A stretch of DNA of 16,821 nt. It comes from an uncultured Clostridia bacterium. Lineage in GTDB: Bacteria > Bacillota > Clostridia > Oscillospirales > Oscillospiraceae. Below the pieces are notes generated by a model. It ran no database searches, had not been told where the DNA came from, and worked only from the letters and a program-made list of their open reading frames with translations. Numbering within the stretch: position 1 is the first letter of the stretch; every line of letters begins with the position of its first letter. Below are positions 6,219 through 13,215 of the stretch, in pieces. The translations under genes and the position numbers were made by a program. The DNA is taken from contig CAMHRJ010000015.1 of NCBI GenBank assembly GCA_946187475.1, positions 1-16,821 on the forward strand, in the 5' to 3' direction.

Positions 6219-7877
6219 ATGGCATCTAAATTGAAAATCATTCCTCTGGGCGGTCTGGGTGAGATCGGAAAAAACCTGACCGTCTATGAGTACGGCAAAG
6301 ATATCTTCCTGGTTGACTGCGGCATGGGCTTTCCCGATCAGGACCTCTATGGCGTGGACATGGTCATCCCGGATATCACCTATCTGCGTGCTAACCGGGA
6401 CCGCATCCGCGGCATGGTCATCACCCACGGCCACGAGGATCACATCGGTGCAATCCCCTATGTGCTCAAGGAGATCGACATTCCGATCTACACCACCACG
6501 CTGACTGCGGCGCTGATTGAGCTGAAACTGGAGGAGCATGATCTGCTCTACAACACCCAGATCTTCACCAAAAAGCCGGGCGATCACTTCCATCTCGGCT
6601 GCTTTGAGATTGAGTTTATCCACGTGAACCACAGCATCGCGGATGCCGTGGCCCTGGCCATCAAGACCCCCATCGGCACCGTCATCCAGACCGGCGACTT
6701 CAAAATCGATCTGACGCCCATCCAGGGCGGTGTGATCGATCTCGCGCGGCTGGGCGAGCTGGGCAATGAAGGGGTTCTGGCGCTGCTTTCCGACTCCACC
6801 AACGTGGAGAAGCCCGGCTATTCCATGTCGGAAAGCCGCGTGGGCGACGGATTTGACGCATTGTTTAAGAACTGCGACAAGCGCATCATCGTCACCACTT
6901 TCGCCTCCAACGTCCACCGCATGCAGCAGATCATCAATGTGGCAGCCAAGTACGGCCGCAAGGTCGGCATCACCGGACGCAGCATGGAAAACGTCATGCG
7001 CGTGGCCACAGAGCTGGGCTATGTGGACCTGCCGGACGGCATTATGGTGGACATGACCCGCATTAACAGCCTCCCGCCTCATAAGGCGGTCATCATCTGC
7101 ACCGGCAGTCAGGGCGAGACCATGTCCGCTCTGCATCGCATCGCGTTCTCTGAGCACAAGCAGGTCTCCGTCAGCGCCGGTGACCGCGTGATTATCTCCG
7201 CTTCTGCCATTCCCGGCAACGAGAACATGATCAGCAAGGTCATCGACAGTCTGTTCCAGCGTGGCGCTGAGGTCATCTATGACCGCAATACACCGCTGCA
7301 TGTCTCTGGCCACGCCTGCCAGGAAGAGCTGAAGATGATGCTGGCACTTACGAAGCCCAAGTACTTCATGCCGGTCCACGGTGAGTACCGCATGCTCTGC
7401 AAGCACGCGGAGCTGGGCAAGCTCATGGGCGTGGAGCCGAAGAATGTCATCATTGCCGAAAACGGCAGTGTGGTGGAGTTCGGCAAACGCGGCATGAAGC
7501 GGGGAGACCCGGTGCCCGCCGGCGCGGTCTATATTGACGGCAAGGGTGTGGGCGACGTGGGCAGCGCGGTGCTGCGTGACCGCCGCCACCTGGCGGAGGA
7601 CGGCATCGTCATGGCGATTGTGACGCTCTCTGCCGACACCGGCGATGTCATTGCCGAGCCCGAGATCATCACCCGCGGATTTGTTTATGTCAAGGAATCG
7701 GAAGAGCTCATGACGGAGCTGCGCCGTGTGGTCAACGAGAGCTTGGACAGCTGCGAGCACCACCGCATCCGTGAGTGGTCCGCCATCAAGGCGCGCATCA
7801 AGTCCAACCTCTCCGGCTATCTCTACAAAACCACCCGCCGCAGTCCCATGATCCTGCCGGTCATCATCGAGGTGTAA
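6219..7877 (+). CDS. rnj: Ribonuclease J
   Basis: A 552-residue metallo-beta-lactamase/beta-CASP ribonuclease with 5'-3' exonuclease and endonuclease activity, central to mRNA decay and rRNA maturation in Firmicutes. N-terminal P-L-G-G-L-G-E-I-G-K-N leads to the zinc motif H-G-H-E-D-H at residues 70-75, then H-V-N-H-S-I and T-G-D-F-K-I-D supply further ligands. The beta-CASP part includes S-D-S-T-N, V-T-T-F-A-S-N-V-H-R and C-T-G-S-Q-G-E, followed by H-V-S-G-H-A and the phosphate-binding P-V-H-G-E-Y-R. The C-terminal domain ends at residue 552, normal for the family, without a long disordered tail. AAGGAG (6208-6213) is the ribosome binding site. Only one RNase J is in the window, so I cannot say whether it is J1 or J2. 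It heads a four-gene run to 10528. Confidence 0.96.
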   Translation: MASKLKIIPLGGLGEIGKNLTVYEYGKDIFLVDCGMGFPDQDLYGVDMVIPDITYLRANRDRIRGMVITHGHEDHIGAIPYVLKEIDIPIYTTTLTAALIELKLEEHDLLYNTQIFTKKPGDHFHLGCFEIEFIHVNHSIADAVALAIKTPIGTVIQTGDFKIDLTPIQGGVIDLARLGELGNEGVLALLSDSTNVEKPGYSMSESRVGDGFDALFKNCDKRIIVTTFASNVHRMQQIINVAAKYGRKVGITGRSMENVMRVATELGYVDLPDGIMVDMTRINSLPPHKAVIICTGSQGETMSALHRIAFSEHKQVSVSAGDRVIISASAIPGNENMISKVIDSLFQRGAEVIYDRNTPLHVSGHACQEELKMMLALTKPKYFMPVHGEYRMLCKHAELGKLMGVEPKNVIIAENGSVVEFGKRGMKRGDPVPAGAVYIDGKGVGDVGSAVLRDRRHLAEDGIVMAIVTLSADTGDVIAEPEIITRGFVYVKESEELMTELRRVVNESLDSCEHHRIREWSAIKARIKSNLSGYLYKTTRRSPMILPVIIEV

Positions 7878-7879
7878 CC

Positions 7880-8212
7880 ATGAACATTCAGATCTGGGGC
7901 CGCTCCAAGTGTTTTGACGTGAAAAAGGCGGAGCGCTATTTCAAAGAGCGACGCATCAAGTATCAATACACGGATCTCCTGCGCTACGGCATCAGCAAGC
8001 GTGAGCTGCAGAGCGTAAAAAACGCAGTAGGGTTGGAAAACCTGTTTGATACCAAAGCTGAGGACTACGCGCTGCTGCAGTATCTGGCCTTTGACGAGGA
8101 CAAGCTGGAAAAGCTGCTGGAGCAACCGGAACTGATTCGAACGCCCATTGTCCGCAACGGCAAGCAGGCTACGGTCGGCTATTGTCCGGATATCTGGAAA
8201 ACCTGGGAATAA
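7880..8212 (+). CDS. ArsC/Spx-family thioredoxin-fold protein
   Basis: A 110-residue protein of the arsenate reductase-like (ArsC/Spx) family. The start ATG 7880 is two bases after the RNase J stop, with GAGGTG (7869-7874) as ribosome binding site; longer in-frame extensions would overlap RNase J. The active-site loop is G-R-S-K-C11-F-D-V-K-K-A: the first cysteine of a Spx-type CxxC is kept and the second is valine, as in single-cysteine ArsC proteins. A second cysteine is Cys102. The C-terminal T-P-I-V-R-N-G-K-Q-A-T-V-G-Y corresponds to the family's R-P-I-V strand, though the position of the usual arginine is threonine. True arsenate reduction is unproven and no ars genes are nearby; a general thiol reductase or regulatory role is equally possible. 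Confidence 0.82.
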   Translation: MNIQIWGRSKCFDVKKAERYFKERRIKYQYTDLLRYGISKRELQSVKNAVGLENLFDTKAEDYALLQYLAFDEDKLEKLLEQPELIRTPIVRNGKQATVGYCPDIWKTWE

Positions 8213-8251
8213 ACAAACTGTCACATCCACAGCGGAAAGGTGGAACTCTCC

Positions 8252-10102
8252 ATGCACGATCAAGCAAAACGAAGCCCTGCCCCTGCAACGCGCGTTCTGC
8301 GCATCATCGGTCTGGTTTTGCTTTCAATTCTGGTTTTATTCTGCGTCCTGCTTTTTGCAACAGAACGCTGGCTGTTTCAAACTTGGGCGATGCTCGATCT
8401 GGACGAGATCATCTATCACATTGTCTCATCGGTGCAAGGCACAAACCCCGAAATGGTTGGCGCTTACATTCGCCAGTACGGCGTTTACGTGCTTCTCTGC
8501 ATTGTCCTGTTCTGGTTGACTGTCTGGCTCACCCGCGAAAAACGCGGTGCCAGACGCACGGTCATCATCTGCTGGGTCGCGCTGAGTCTTGGATTGATGA
8601 ACACAGCTTTGATCGACGCCGGAAGTCGGGTGGACCTTTCAGATTATCTGCTGGAGCTCCGATACGGCAGAGAGGATACCGGCGACTTCTACTATGACAA
8701 CTATGTGGACCCCAGCCAGGCGGAGCTTGTTTTCCCGGAGAAAAAGCGCAATCTCATCTACATCTTCCTCGAATCCGTGGAAATGACCTACGCCGATGAA
8801 AAAAGCGGCGGCGCCTTCGAGAAAAACGTCATTCCGGAGCTGACCAAGCTTGGTCAGAAGTATGAGGATTTCTCCGGCGAGAGCAAGCTTTTGAACGGTG
8901 CAGTACCCGTTCGCGGCACTACCTGGACCATGGGCGCGATGTTCGGCCAGACCAGCGGTCTGCCGCTGAAGCTGCCCATCTCCGGCAATGGCATGGAGTA
9001 CCAGGTGGATAACAACTTTTTCCCCTACCTGACCTCCCTGGGTGATATTCTCGAAGACGAGGGCTATCATCAGGTGCTGATGCTCGGCTCAAACGCGGAG
9101 TTTGCCGGACGGGAATCTTATTTTTCCATGCATGGGGACTATGAGATTCAGGATATCATATTTGCCAGGAATCAGGGCCTGATCCCCAAGGACTATTACG
9201 TTTTCTGGGGCTATGAGGATCAGAAGCTCTTTAAATTTGCCAAGGATGAGCTGAATACATTGGCCGCAGAGGATGAACCCTTCAACCTGACGCTCCTGAC
9301 GGTGGATACCCACTTTGAAGACGGCTATGTCTGCGATCTCTGCAAAGAAGAGTTCGACGATCAGTATGCCAACGTCATGGCCTGCTCCAGCCGACAGGTT
9401 GTCTCATTCATCGAGTGGGTGCAGAAGCAGGACTTTTATGATGATACCACCATCGTGATCTGCGGCGATCATCTGACCATGGACAAGGATTTCTGCAAGG
9501 ACATCTCCAAGGATTATCAGCGCCGCACCTTCACAGCATTCATCAACAGCGCAGTGGAACCCATGAACAAGAGCCGCACCCGCAGCTACACGACTCTGGA
9601 TATGTTCCCGACGACGCTGGCATCTCTGGGCGTTTCCATCAAAGACAACCGCCTGGGCCTTGGCACGAACCTGTTTTCCGTGAAGGACACGCTGCTGGAG
9701 AAATACAGCTATACCGAGCTTGACAAGCACCTGCACGAGAGTTCGTCCTTCATGAACCAGTTCATGAACGTGCAGATCGACGAAGAGATCATGCAGAAAA
9801 TGGCGGATAAGACTGCACTCAGTTATCGTGTGGAAAACAACGGTAAACTGACCTTTGTTCTCGACCAGCCGAACGCGCTCAATTCCGACAGCATTCAAAA
9901 GGCGGAGCTGGAGCTCACCAACGCAGAAGGGGAGACCAGCACCATCGCCATGACGATCTATCAGCCGAAAAACGACCCCAACGTGTTCTCCTGCTACGCC
10001 AAGACCAATCTGACCGAAGAAGACATCCAGGGTATGACGGCGGAAGCGTTCTTCACCGTGGAGGGCTTTGAGCATTATTCCGTCGCGACCGCGTCCTATT
10101 AA
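8252..10102 (+). CDS. Membrane phosphoglycerol transferase / LTA synthase-like sulfatase-fold protein
   Basis: A 616-residue membrane enzyme. Three hydrophobic helices lie at about 17-36, 76-94 and 102-121, fewer than the five of Staphylococcus LtaS; an extracellular alkaline-phosphatase/sulfatase-fold domain follows from about 165 to 490, then a C-terminal region of about 120 residues. Expected catalytic and metal residues are Glu175 (I-F-L-E-S-V-E), a nucleophilic threonine in G-T-T-W-T (223-227, most likely Thr227), His354 (D-T-H-F) and Asp406-His407 (G-D-H). The sequence T-W-T-M-G-A-M-F-G-Q-T-S-G-L-P-L resembles OpgB/MdoB phosphoglycerol transferases more than LtaS, so the product could be lipoteichoic acid, a glycolipid or another glycan carrying phosphoglycerol. 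ATG 8252 has AGGTGG (8238-8243) ahead; an in-frame GTG at 8240 is the alternative. It sits 39 bases after the ArsC-like gene and 12 before the DUF1810 gene. Confidence 0.88.
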   Translation: MHDQAKRSPAPATRVLRIIGLVLLSILVLFCVLLFATERWLFQTWAMLDLDEIIYHIVSSVQGTNPEMVGAYIRQYGVYVLLCIVLFWLTVWLTREKRGARRTVIICWVALSLGLMNTALIDAGSRVDLSDYLLELRYGREDTGDFYYDNYVDPSQAELVFPEKKRNLIYIFLESVEMTYADEKSGGAFEKNVIPELTKLGQKYEDFSGESKLLNGAVPVRGTTWTMGAMFGQTSGLPLKLPISGNGMEYQVDNNFFPYLTSLGDILEDEGYHQVLMLGSNAEFAGRESYFSMHGDYEIQDIIFARNQGLIPKDYYVFWGYEDQKLFKFAKDELNTLAAEDEPFNLTLLTVDTHFEDGYVCDLCKEEFDDQYANVMACSSRQVVSFIEWVQKQDFYDDTTIVICGDHLTMDKDFCKDISKDYQRRTFTAFINSAVEPMNKSRTRSYTTLDMFPTTLASLGVSIKDNRLGLGTNLFSVKDTLLEKYSYTELDKHLHESSSFMNQFMNVQIDEEIMQKMADKTALSYRVENNGKLTFVLDQPNALNSDSIQKAELELTNAEGETSTIAMTIYQPKNDPNVFSCYAKTNLTEEDIQGMTAEAFFTVEGFEHYSVATASY

Positions 10103-10114
10103 GGAGGAATCCGC

Positions 10115-10528
10115 ATGAGTCTTGACCGTTTTTTGAAGGCACAGGCCGCAAGCTATGACACCGCCCTGCGGGAAATCCGCGGTGGGAGAAAGTACAGCCA
10201 CTGGATGTGGTACATCTTTCCGCAGATTCAGGGACTGGGCTTCAGCTCCACGGCCCAATATTACGCGATCTCTGATCTGCAGGAGGCAAAGGACTATCTG
10301 GCTGAGCCCACGCTCCGCGCCAGACTGCTGGAAATCTCCGGTGCGCTGCTGGAACTGGATACCAGCGATGCGTCCGCCGTGTTCGGCTGGCCGGACGATA
10401 TGAAGCTGCGCTCTTCCATGACACTCTTTGCCGAGGCAGAACCGGAGTGCACAGTGTTTTCGGATGTCATTCAAAAGTATTTCTCCGGAATCAAGGATGA
10501 TAAAACTCTGAAAATCCTTTACGGCTGA
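10115..10528 (+). CDS. DUF1810 family protein
   Basis: A 137-residue soluble protein with the DUF1810 signature: L-D-R-F-L-K-A-Q near the N-terminus, then R-G-G-R-K-Y-S-H-W-M-W-Y-I-F-P-Q-I-Q-G-L-G, and F-G-W-P-D-D-M-K-L-R-S-S-M-T-L-F. The C-terminal K-T-L-K-I-L-Y-G matches the family's usual ending. The biochemical function is unknown to me. A near-perfect ribosome binding site AAGGAGGA begins right at the preceding stop codon, so it is translated from the same message as the phosphoglycerol transferase. No terminator is seen after it; the secG promoter follows immediately. Confidence 0.85.
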   Translation: MSLDRFLKAQAASYDTALREIRGGRKYSHWMWYIFPQIQGLGFSSTAQYYAISDLQEAKDYLAEPTLRARLLEISGALLELDTSDASAVFGWPDDMKLRSSMTLFAEAEPECTVFSDVIQKYFSGIKDDKTLKILYG

Positions 10529-10537
10529 AAAAAGTAC

Positions 10538-10566
10538 TTGAAATCCTGCGAAATATGTGATATAGT
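10538..10566 (+). promoter_or_regulatory. Vegetative extended -10 promoter of secG
   Basis: TTGAAA (10538-10543), a 17-base spacer and TATAGT (10561-10566), with a TG one base before the -10 (10558-10559), form a strong promoter. The predicted start of transcription is near 10573, leaving a leader of about 45 bases. Confidence 0.78.
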
Positions 10567-10616
10567 ACTCACGTTATGTAAAATTGTACCCGTTTGGGAA
10601 AGGATGAAATAGAATC

Positions 10617-10859
10617 ATGTCTGCTTTTGAAATCGTTTTAACCGTTCTCCAGCTGCTCTCCGGTCTGGCTGTGACGGCCATCGTGCTGATGCAGTCCGGC
10701 AAGAGCTCCGGCCTCTCCGGCGTCATCGCCGGCGGTGCTGAGACCTTCATGTCCAAGGGCAAAGCCAAGACGCTGGATGCCAAGCTCGCCAAGGCGACCA
10801 AGTGGTTCGGCCTCGCTTTCGTGGTGCTGACCCTGGTGCTGACGGTGATCATGCACTGA
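10617..10859 (+). CDS. secG: Protein translocase subunit SecG
   Basis: An 80-residue subunit of the SecYEG translocon. Two transmembrane helices (about 4-24 and 63-79) flank the conserved cytoplasmic loop V-L-M-Q-S-G-K-S-S-G-L-S-G, followed by G-G-A-E-T-F-M-S-K-G-K-A-K-T-L-D-A-K-L, which is diagnostic. Length is normal. The purine-rich GGAAAGGA (10597-10604) is about 12 bases from the ATG, rather far; an ATG at 10604 is in another frame and stops at once. Its own promoter and strong terminator make it a monocistronic unit, whereas in many Firmicutes secG is followed by rnr and smpB. Confidence 0.95.
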   Translation: MSAFEIVLTVLQLLSGLAVTAIVLMQSGKSSGLSGVIAGGAETFMSKGKAKTLDAKLAKATKWFGLAFVVLTLVLTVIMH

Positions 10860-10872
10860 TCTGCGATTTCTC

Positions 10873-10904
10873 ACGCGGCTAAGCGAACTGCTTAGCCGCG
10901 TTTT
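10873..10904 (+). terminator. Rho-independent terminator of secG
   Basis: A 12-bp perfect stem (10873-10884 paired with 10890-10901; core CGCGGCTAAGC / GCTTAGCCGCG) with loop GAACT leads into TTTTGCTGTATTT. It lies 13 bases after the secG stop and just before the ruv promoter. Confidence 0.92.
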
Positions 10905-10911
10905 GCTGTAT

Positions 10912-10940
10912 TTGCCAACTGACTGCAATTGTGGTACAAT
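10912..10940 (+). promoter_or_regulatory. Vegetative extended -10 promoter of ruvCAB
   Basis: TTGCCA (10912-10917), a 17-base spacer and TACAAT (10935-10940), with TGG directly before the -10. It starts eight bases after the secG terminator T-run. An ATTGT-N3-ACAAT dyad (10928-10940) overlaps the -10 region. No GAAC-N4-GTTC LexA operator overlaps it, so SOS control is not evident. Confidence 0.78.
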
Positions 10941-10968
10941 ATAGCCAATTCATCATGGAGTGAAAAGC

Positions 10969-11484
10969 ATGCGCATTTTAGGAATCGACCCCGGCATTGC
11001 CATTGTGGGTTTTGCCGTTTTGGACGTGGACCGCAGCCAGCAGAAGCTGGTGGGCTGTGGCGTCATCACCACGCCTGCCAAGACGCAGCTTTCCAGCCGA
11101 CTGGACCAGATTTATCGGGATTTGCAGGAGCTGATCACGCAGTTCTGCCCGGACGTGATGGCCATTGAGGAGCTGTTCTTCAACACCAATGTTACCACTG
11201 GCATCGCCGTGGCCCATGGCCGGGGTATCGTGCTTTTGGCCGGACACCAGGCGGGGCTTCCGATCTATGAATATACGCCCATGCAGGTCAAGCAGGCCGT
11301 CGTCGGCTATGGAAAGGCCGAGAAGAAGCAGGTCATGGACATGGTCAAGCGGCTGCTGCATCTGAATGCGGTGCCGAAGCCCGATGACGCCGCCGACGCG
11401 GTTGCCATTGCGCTGTGCCATGCCCGCAGCTCCACATCCCTGATCCAGAAAGAAATGAGGTTTGATCCATGCTCTACCACGTAG
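10969..11484 (+). CDS. ruvC: Holliday junction resolvase RuvC
   Basis: A 171-residue endonuclease that cuts Holliday junctions symmetrically. Acidic catalytic residues are Asp7 (L-G-I-D-P-G), Glu67 (A-I-E-E-L-F-F) and the pair in K-P-D-D-A-A-D-A-V-A near 138-142. The family segment Y-T-P-M-Q-V-K-Q-A-V-V-G-Y-G-K-A-E-K-K-Q is intact. ATG 10969 is supported by GGAGTGA (10957-10963); an in-frame GTG at 10960 lies on that site and is unlikely. Its 3' end overlaps ruvA by 16 bases, so the two should be translationally coupled. Confidence 0.97.
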   Translation: MRILGIDPGIAIVGFAVLDVDRSQQKLVGCGVITTPAKTQLSSRLDQIYRDLQELITQFCPDVMAIEELFFNTNVTTGIAVAHGRGIVLLAGHQAGLPIYEYTPMQVKQAVVGYGKAEKKQVMDMVKRLLHLNAVPKPDDAADAVAIALCHARSSTSLIQKEMRFDPCSTT

Positions 11485-12074
11485 AAGGCACCGTTACCGA
11501 TATTGATGTAAATCTGGTGGTCATCGATTGCCACGGTATTGGCTTTGCGCTGAACGCCAGCCAGAACACCATCGCATCCGTAACGAAAGGCAGCAGCGCG
11601 AAGCTCTATATCTGCGAGTCTGTCCGGGAGGACGCCTATGAACTCTTCGGTTTTGCTTCCCGAGAAGAGAAGCGCTGCTTCGAGATGCTGATTTCCATCT
11701 CCGGTGTTGGCCCCAAGGCCGCCATTGCGATTTTGTCCACCTGCACGCCCAGTTCTCTCGCCATGGCGGTGCTGAACGACGATGTCAAATCTCTCACCCG
11801 CGCGCCGGGCATCGGTAAAAAGATCGCCCAGCGTATCGTTCTGGAGCTGAAGGACAAGCTGGTCAAGGAGCAGGCCGGCATGGATTTCGGTATGCCCGCA
11901 GCCGCCGAGGTTCCCATCGTGGAAGAAAACTCCGCCCGGTCCGACGCCATCTCCGCCCTCATGGTGCTGGGATATAACATGCCGGACATCAACCGCGCTT
12001 TGCAGAAATTCAGCACTGAGGGTCTCAGCGCTGAGCAGATTATCAAAAATGCGCTGCGCGCCATGATGCAGTGA
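11469..12074 (+). CDS. ruvA: Holliday junction branch migration protein RuvA
   Basis: A 201-residue junction-binding subunit that recruits RuvB. An N-terminal OB-fold (M-L-Y-H-V-E-G-T-V onward) is followed by two helix-hairpin-helix motifs, S-G-V-G-P-K-A-A-I-A-I-L and A-P-G-I-G-K-K-I-A-Q-R-I-V-L-E-L-K-D-K-L, then a flexible linker and the C-terminal RuvB-binding domain (A-I-S-A-L-M-V-L-G-Y). Length is normal. GAGGT (11456-11460) inside the ruvC coding region is its ribosome binding site, and the start lies before the ruvC stop. Confidence 0.97.
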   Translation: MLYHVEGTVTDIDVNLVVIDCHGIGFALNASQNTIASVTKGSSAKLYICESVREDAYELFGFASREEKRCFEMLISISGVGPKAAIAILSTCTPSSLAMAVLNDDVKSLTRAPGIGKKIAQRIVLELKDKLVKEQAGMDFGMPAAAEVPIVEENSARSDAISALMVLGYNMPDINRALQKFSTEGLSAEQIIKNALRAMMQ

Positions 12075-12087
12075 GAGGAGGAAGCCT

Positions 12088-13128
12088 ATGAGTATCAGCT
12101 TTTCCGAAGAGGCTCAGCAGCCTGTCGTAACCTCCGCTTCGATTCTCCCGGAGGACGGCGGCGAGGGTTCCCTTCGTCCCAGATACCTGCGGGAATACAT
12201 TGGTCAGGAGAAGGCTAAGGACAACCTCCAGGTGTTCATTGATGCGGCGCGGATGCGCTCGGAGCCCCTGGACCATGTTCTGCTTTATGGCCCTCCCGGT
12301 CTGGGCAAGACCACCATGGCTTCGGTCATTGCCAATGAGATGGGCGTCAACATGCGCATCACCTCCGGCCCTACCATCGAGAAGGCCGGCGATCTGGCGG
12401 CGCTGCTGACCAACCTGCAGGAGAATGACATCCTCTTCGTGGACGAGATTCACCGCTTGAACCGCGCTGTGGAGGAGATCCTCTATCCTGCCATGGAGGA
12501 CTACGCCATAGATATCATCATCGGCAAGGGGCCCTCGGCCAACTCTGTCCGCCTGGATTTGCCACATTTTACGCTGATCGGCGCCACCACTCGTGCCGGC
12601 CAGCTCAGCGCACCCCTGCGTGACCGATTCGGCGTGAATCTTCGCCTGGAGCTCTATACGCCCGAGGAGCTGACGCGCATCGTCACCCGCAGCGCGGACA
12701 TCCTGAACATTGAGATCGATCCCTCCGGCGCTGCTGAGATCGCATCCCGTTCCCGCGGAACGCCTCGAATCGCCAACCGAATGCTCAAGCGTGTCCGGGA
12801 CTATGCTCAGGTACGCGCCGACGGTATCATCACCAAGGAAATCGCCAACGAAGCGCTGCTGCGCCTGGAGGTAGACCAGATCGGTCTGGATGCCACGGAC
12901 CGAAAGATGCTCCGCAGCATCATCGAGTTCTACAACGGCGGCCCTGTGGGCCTGGAAGCACTGGCAGCAACCATCGGGGAAGAGGCAGTCACATTGGAGG
13001 ACGTCTATGAACCGTACCTGCTGCAGCAGGGCTTTTTGACCCGTACTCCGCGTGGACGCTGCGTCACGCGCAGAGCCTATGAGCATCTTGGCCTGGAGTA
13101 TCTCGGCCAACAACAAATGGAACTCTAA
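12088..13128 (+). CDS. ruvB: Holliday junction DNA helicase RuvB
   Basis: A 346-residue AAA+ motor driving branch migration with RuvA. It has Walker A G-P-P-G-L-G-K-T-T (68-76), Walker B V-D-E-I-H-R-L (118-124), the sensor-1/RuvB signature G-A-T-T-R-A-G-Q-L-S-A-P-L-R-D-R-F-G with its arginine finger, and sensor 2 in S-R-G-T-P-R-I-A-N-R. The C-terminal winged helix ends with Q-Q-G-F-L-T-R-T-P-R-G-R. AGGAGG just before the ATG is a strong ribosome binding site, 13 bases after the ruvA stop. It is the last gene of the operon; no hairpin terminator is visible before the next promoter. Confidence 0.98.
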   Translation: MSISFSEEAQQPVVTSASILPEDGGEGSLRPRYLREYIGQEKAKDNLQVFIDAARMRSEPLDHVLLYGPPGLGKTTMASVIANEMGVNMRITSGPTIEKAGDLAALLTNLQENDILFVDEIHRLNRAVEEILYPAMEDYAIDIIIGKGPSANSVRLDLPHFTLIGATTRAGQLSAPLRDRFGVNLRLELYTPEELTRIVTRSADILNIEIDPSGAAEIASRSRGTPRIANRMLKRVRDYAQVRADGIITKEIANEALLRLEVDQIGLDATDRKMLRSIIEFYNGGPVGLEALAATIGEEAVTLEDVYEPYLLQQGFLTRTPRGRCVTRRAYEHLGLEYLGQQQMEL

Positions 13129-13154
13129 TCTGAAACAGAAGTATAAAATTTTGC

Positions 13155-13182
13155 TTGACTTTTTTGAACTTTTTGATACAAT
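13155..13182 (+). promoter_or_regulatory. Vegetative extended -10 promoter of the sigH-like gene
   Basis: TTGACT (13155-13160), a 16-base T-rich spacer and TACAAT (13177-13182), with TGA directly before the -10. The predicted start of transcription is near 13189, giving a leader of only about 27 bases. No clear Spo0A box was recognised. Confidence 0.75.
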
Positions 13183-13215
13183 ATATTGCGTATAAGTTTT
13201 TGGATTTGTGAAGCT

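Noticed and set aside
6201..7763. A very long open frame (520 codons) on the minus strand opposite RNase J
   Set aside because: It lies antisense to an unmistakable RNase J gene, has low-complexity His/Asp/Ala/Val-rich content typical of the reverse complement of GC-rich coding DNA, and shows no recognisable domain.
9404..10474. A 356-codon minus-strand open frame spanning the phosphoglycerol transferase and DUF1810 genes
   Set aside because: It covers two well-supported plus-strand genes and their ribosome binding site and has no domain signal.
10113..10528. Toxin-antitoxin or defence role for the DUF1810 gene with the ArsC-like gene
   Set aside because: There is no toxin/antitoxin pairing, no mobile-element context and no compositional shift; the genes look like part of a housekeeping operon.
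13186..13215. N-terminal extension of the sigma factor from a TTG at 13186
   Set aside because: It would begin four bases after the -10 box, before or at the predicted transcription start.
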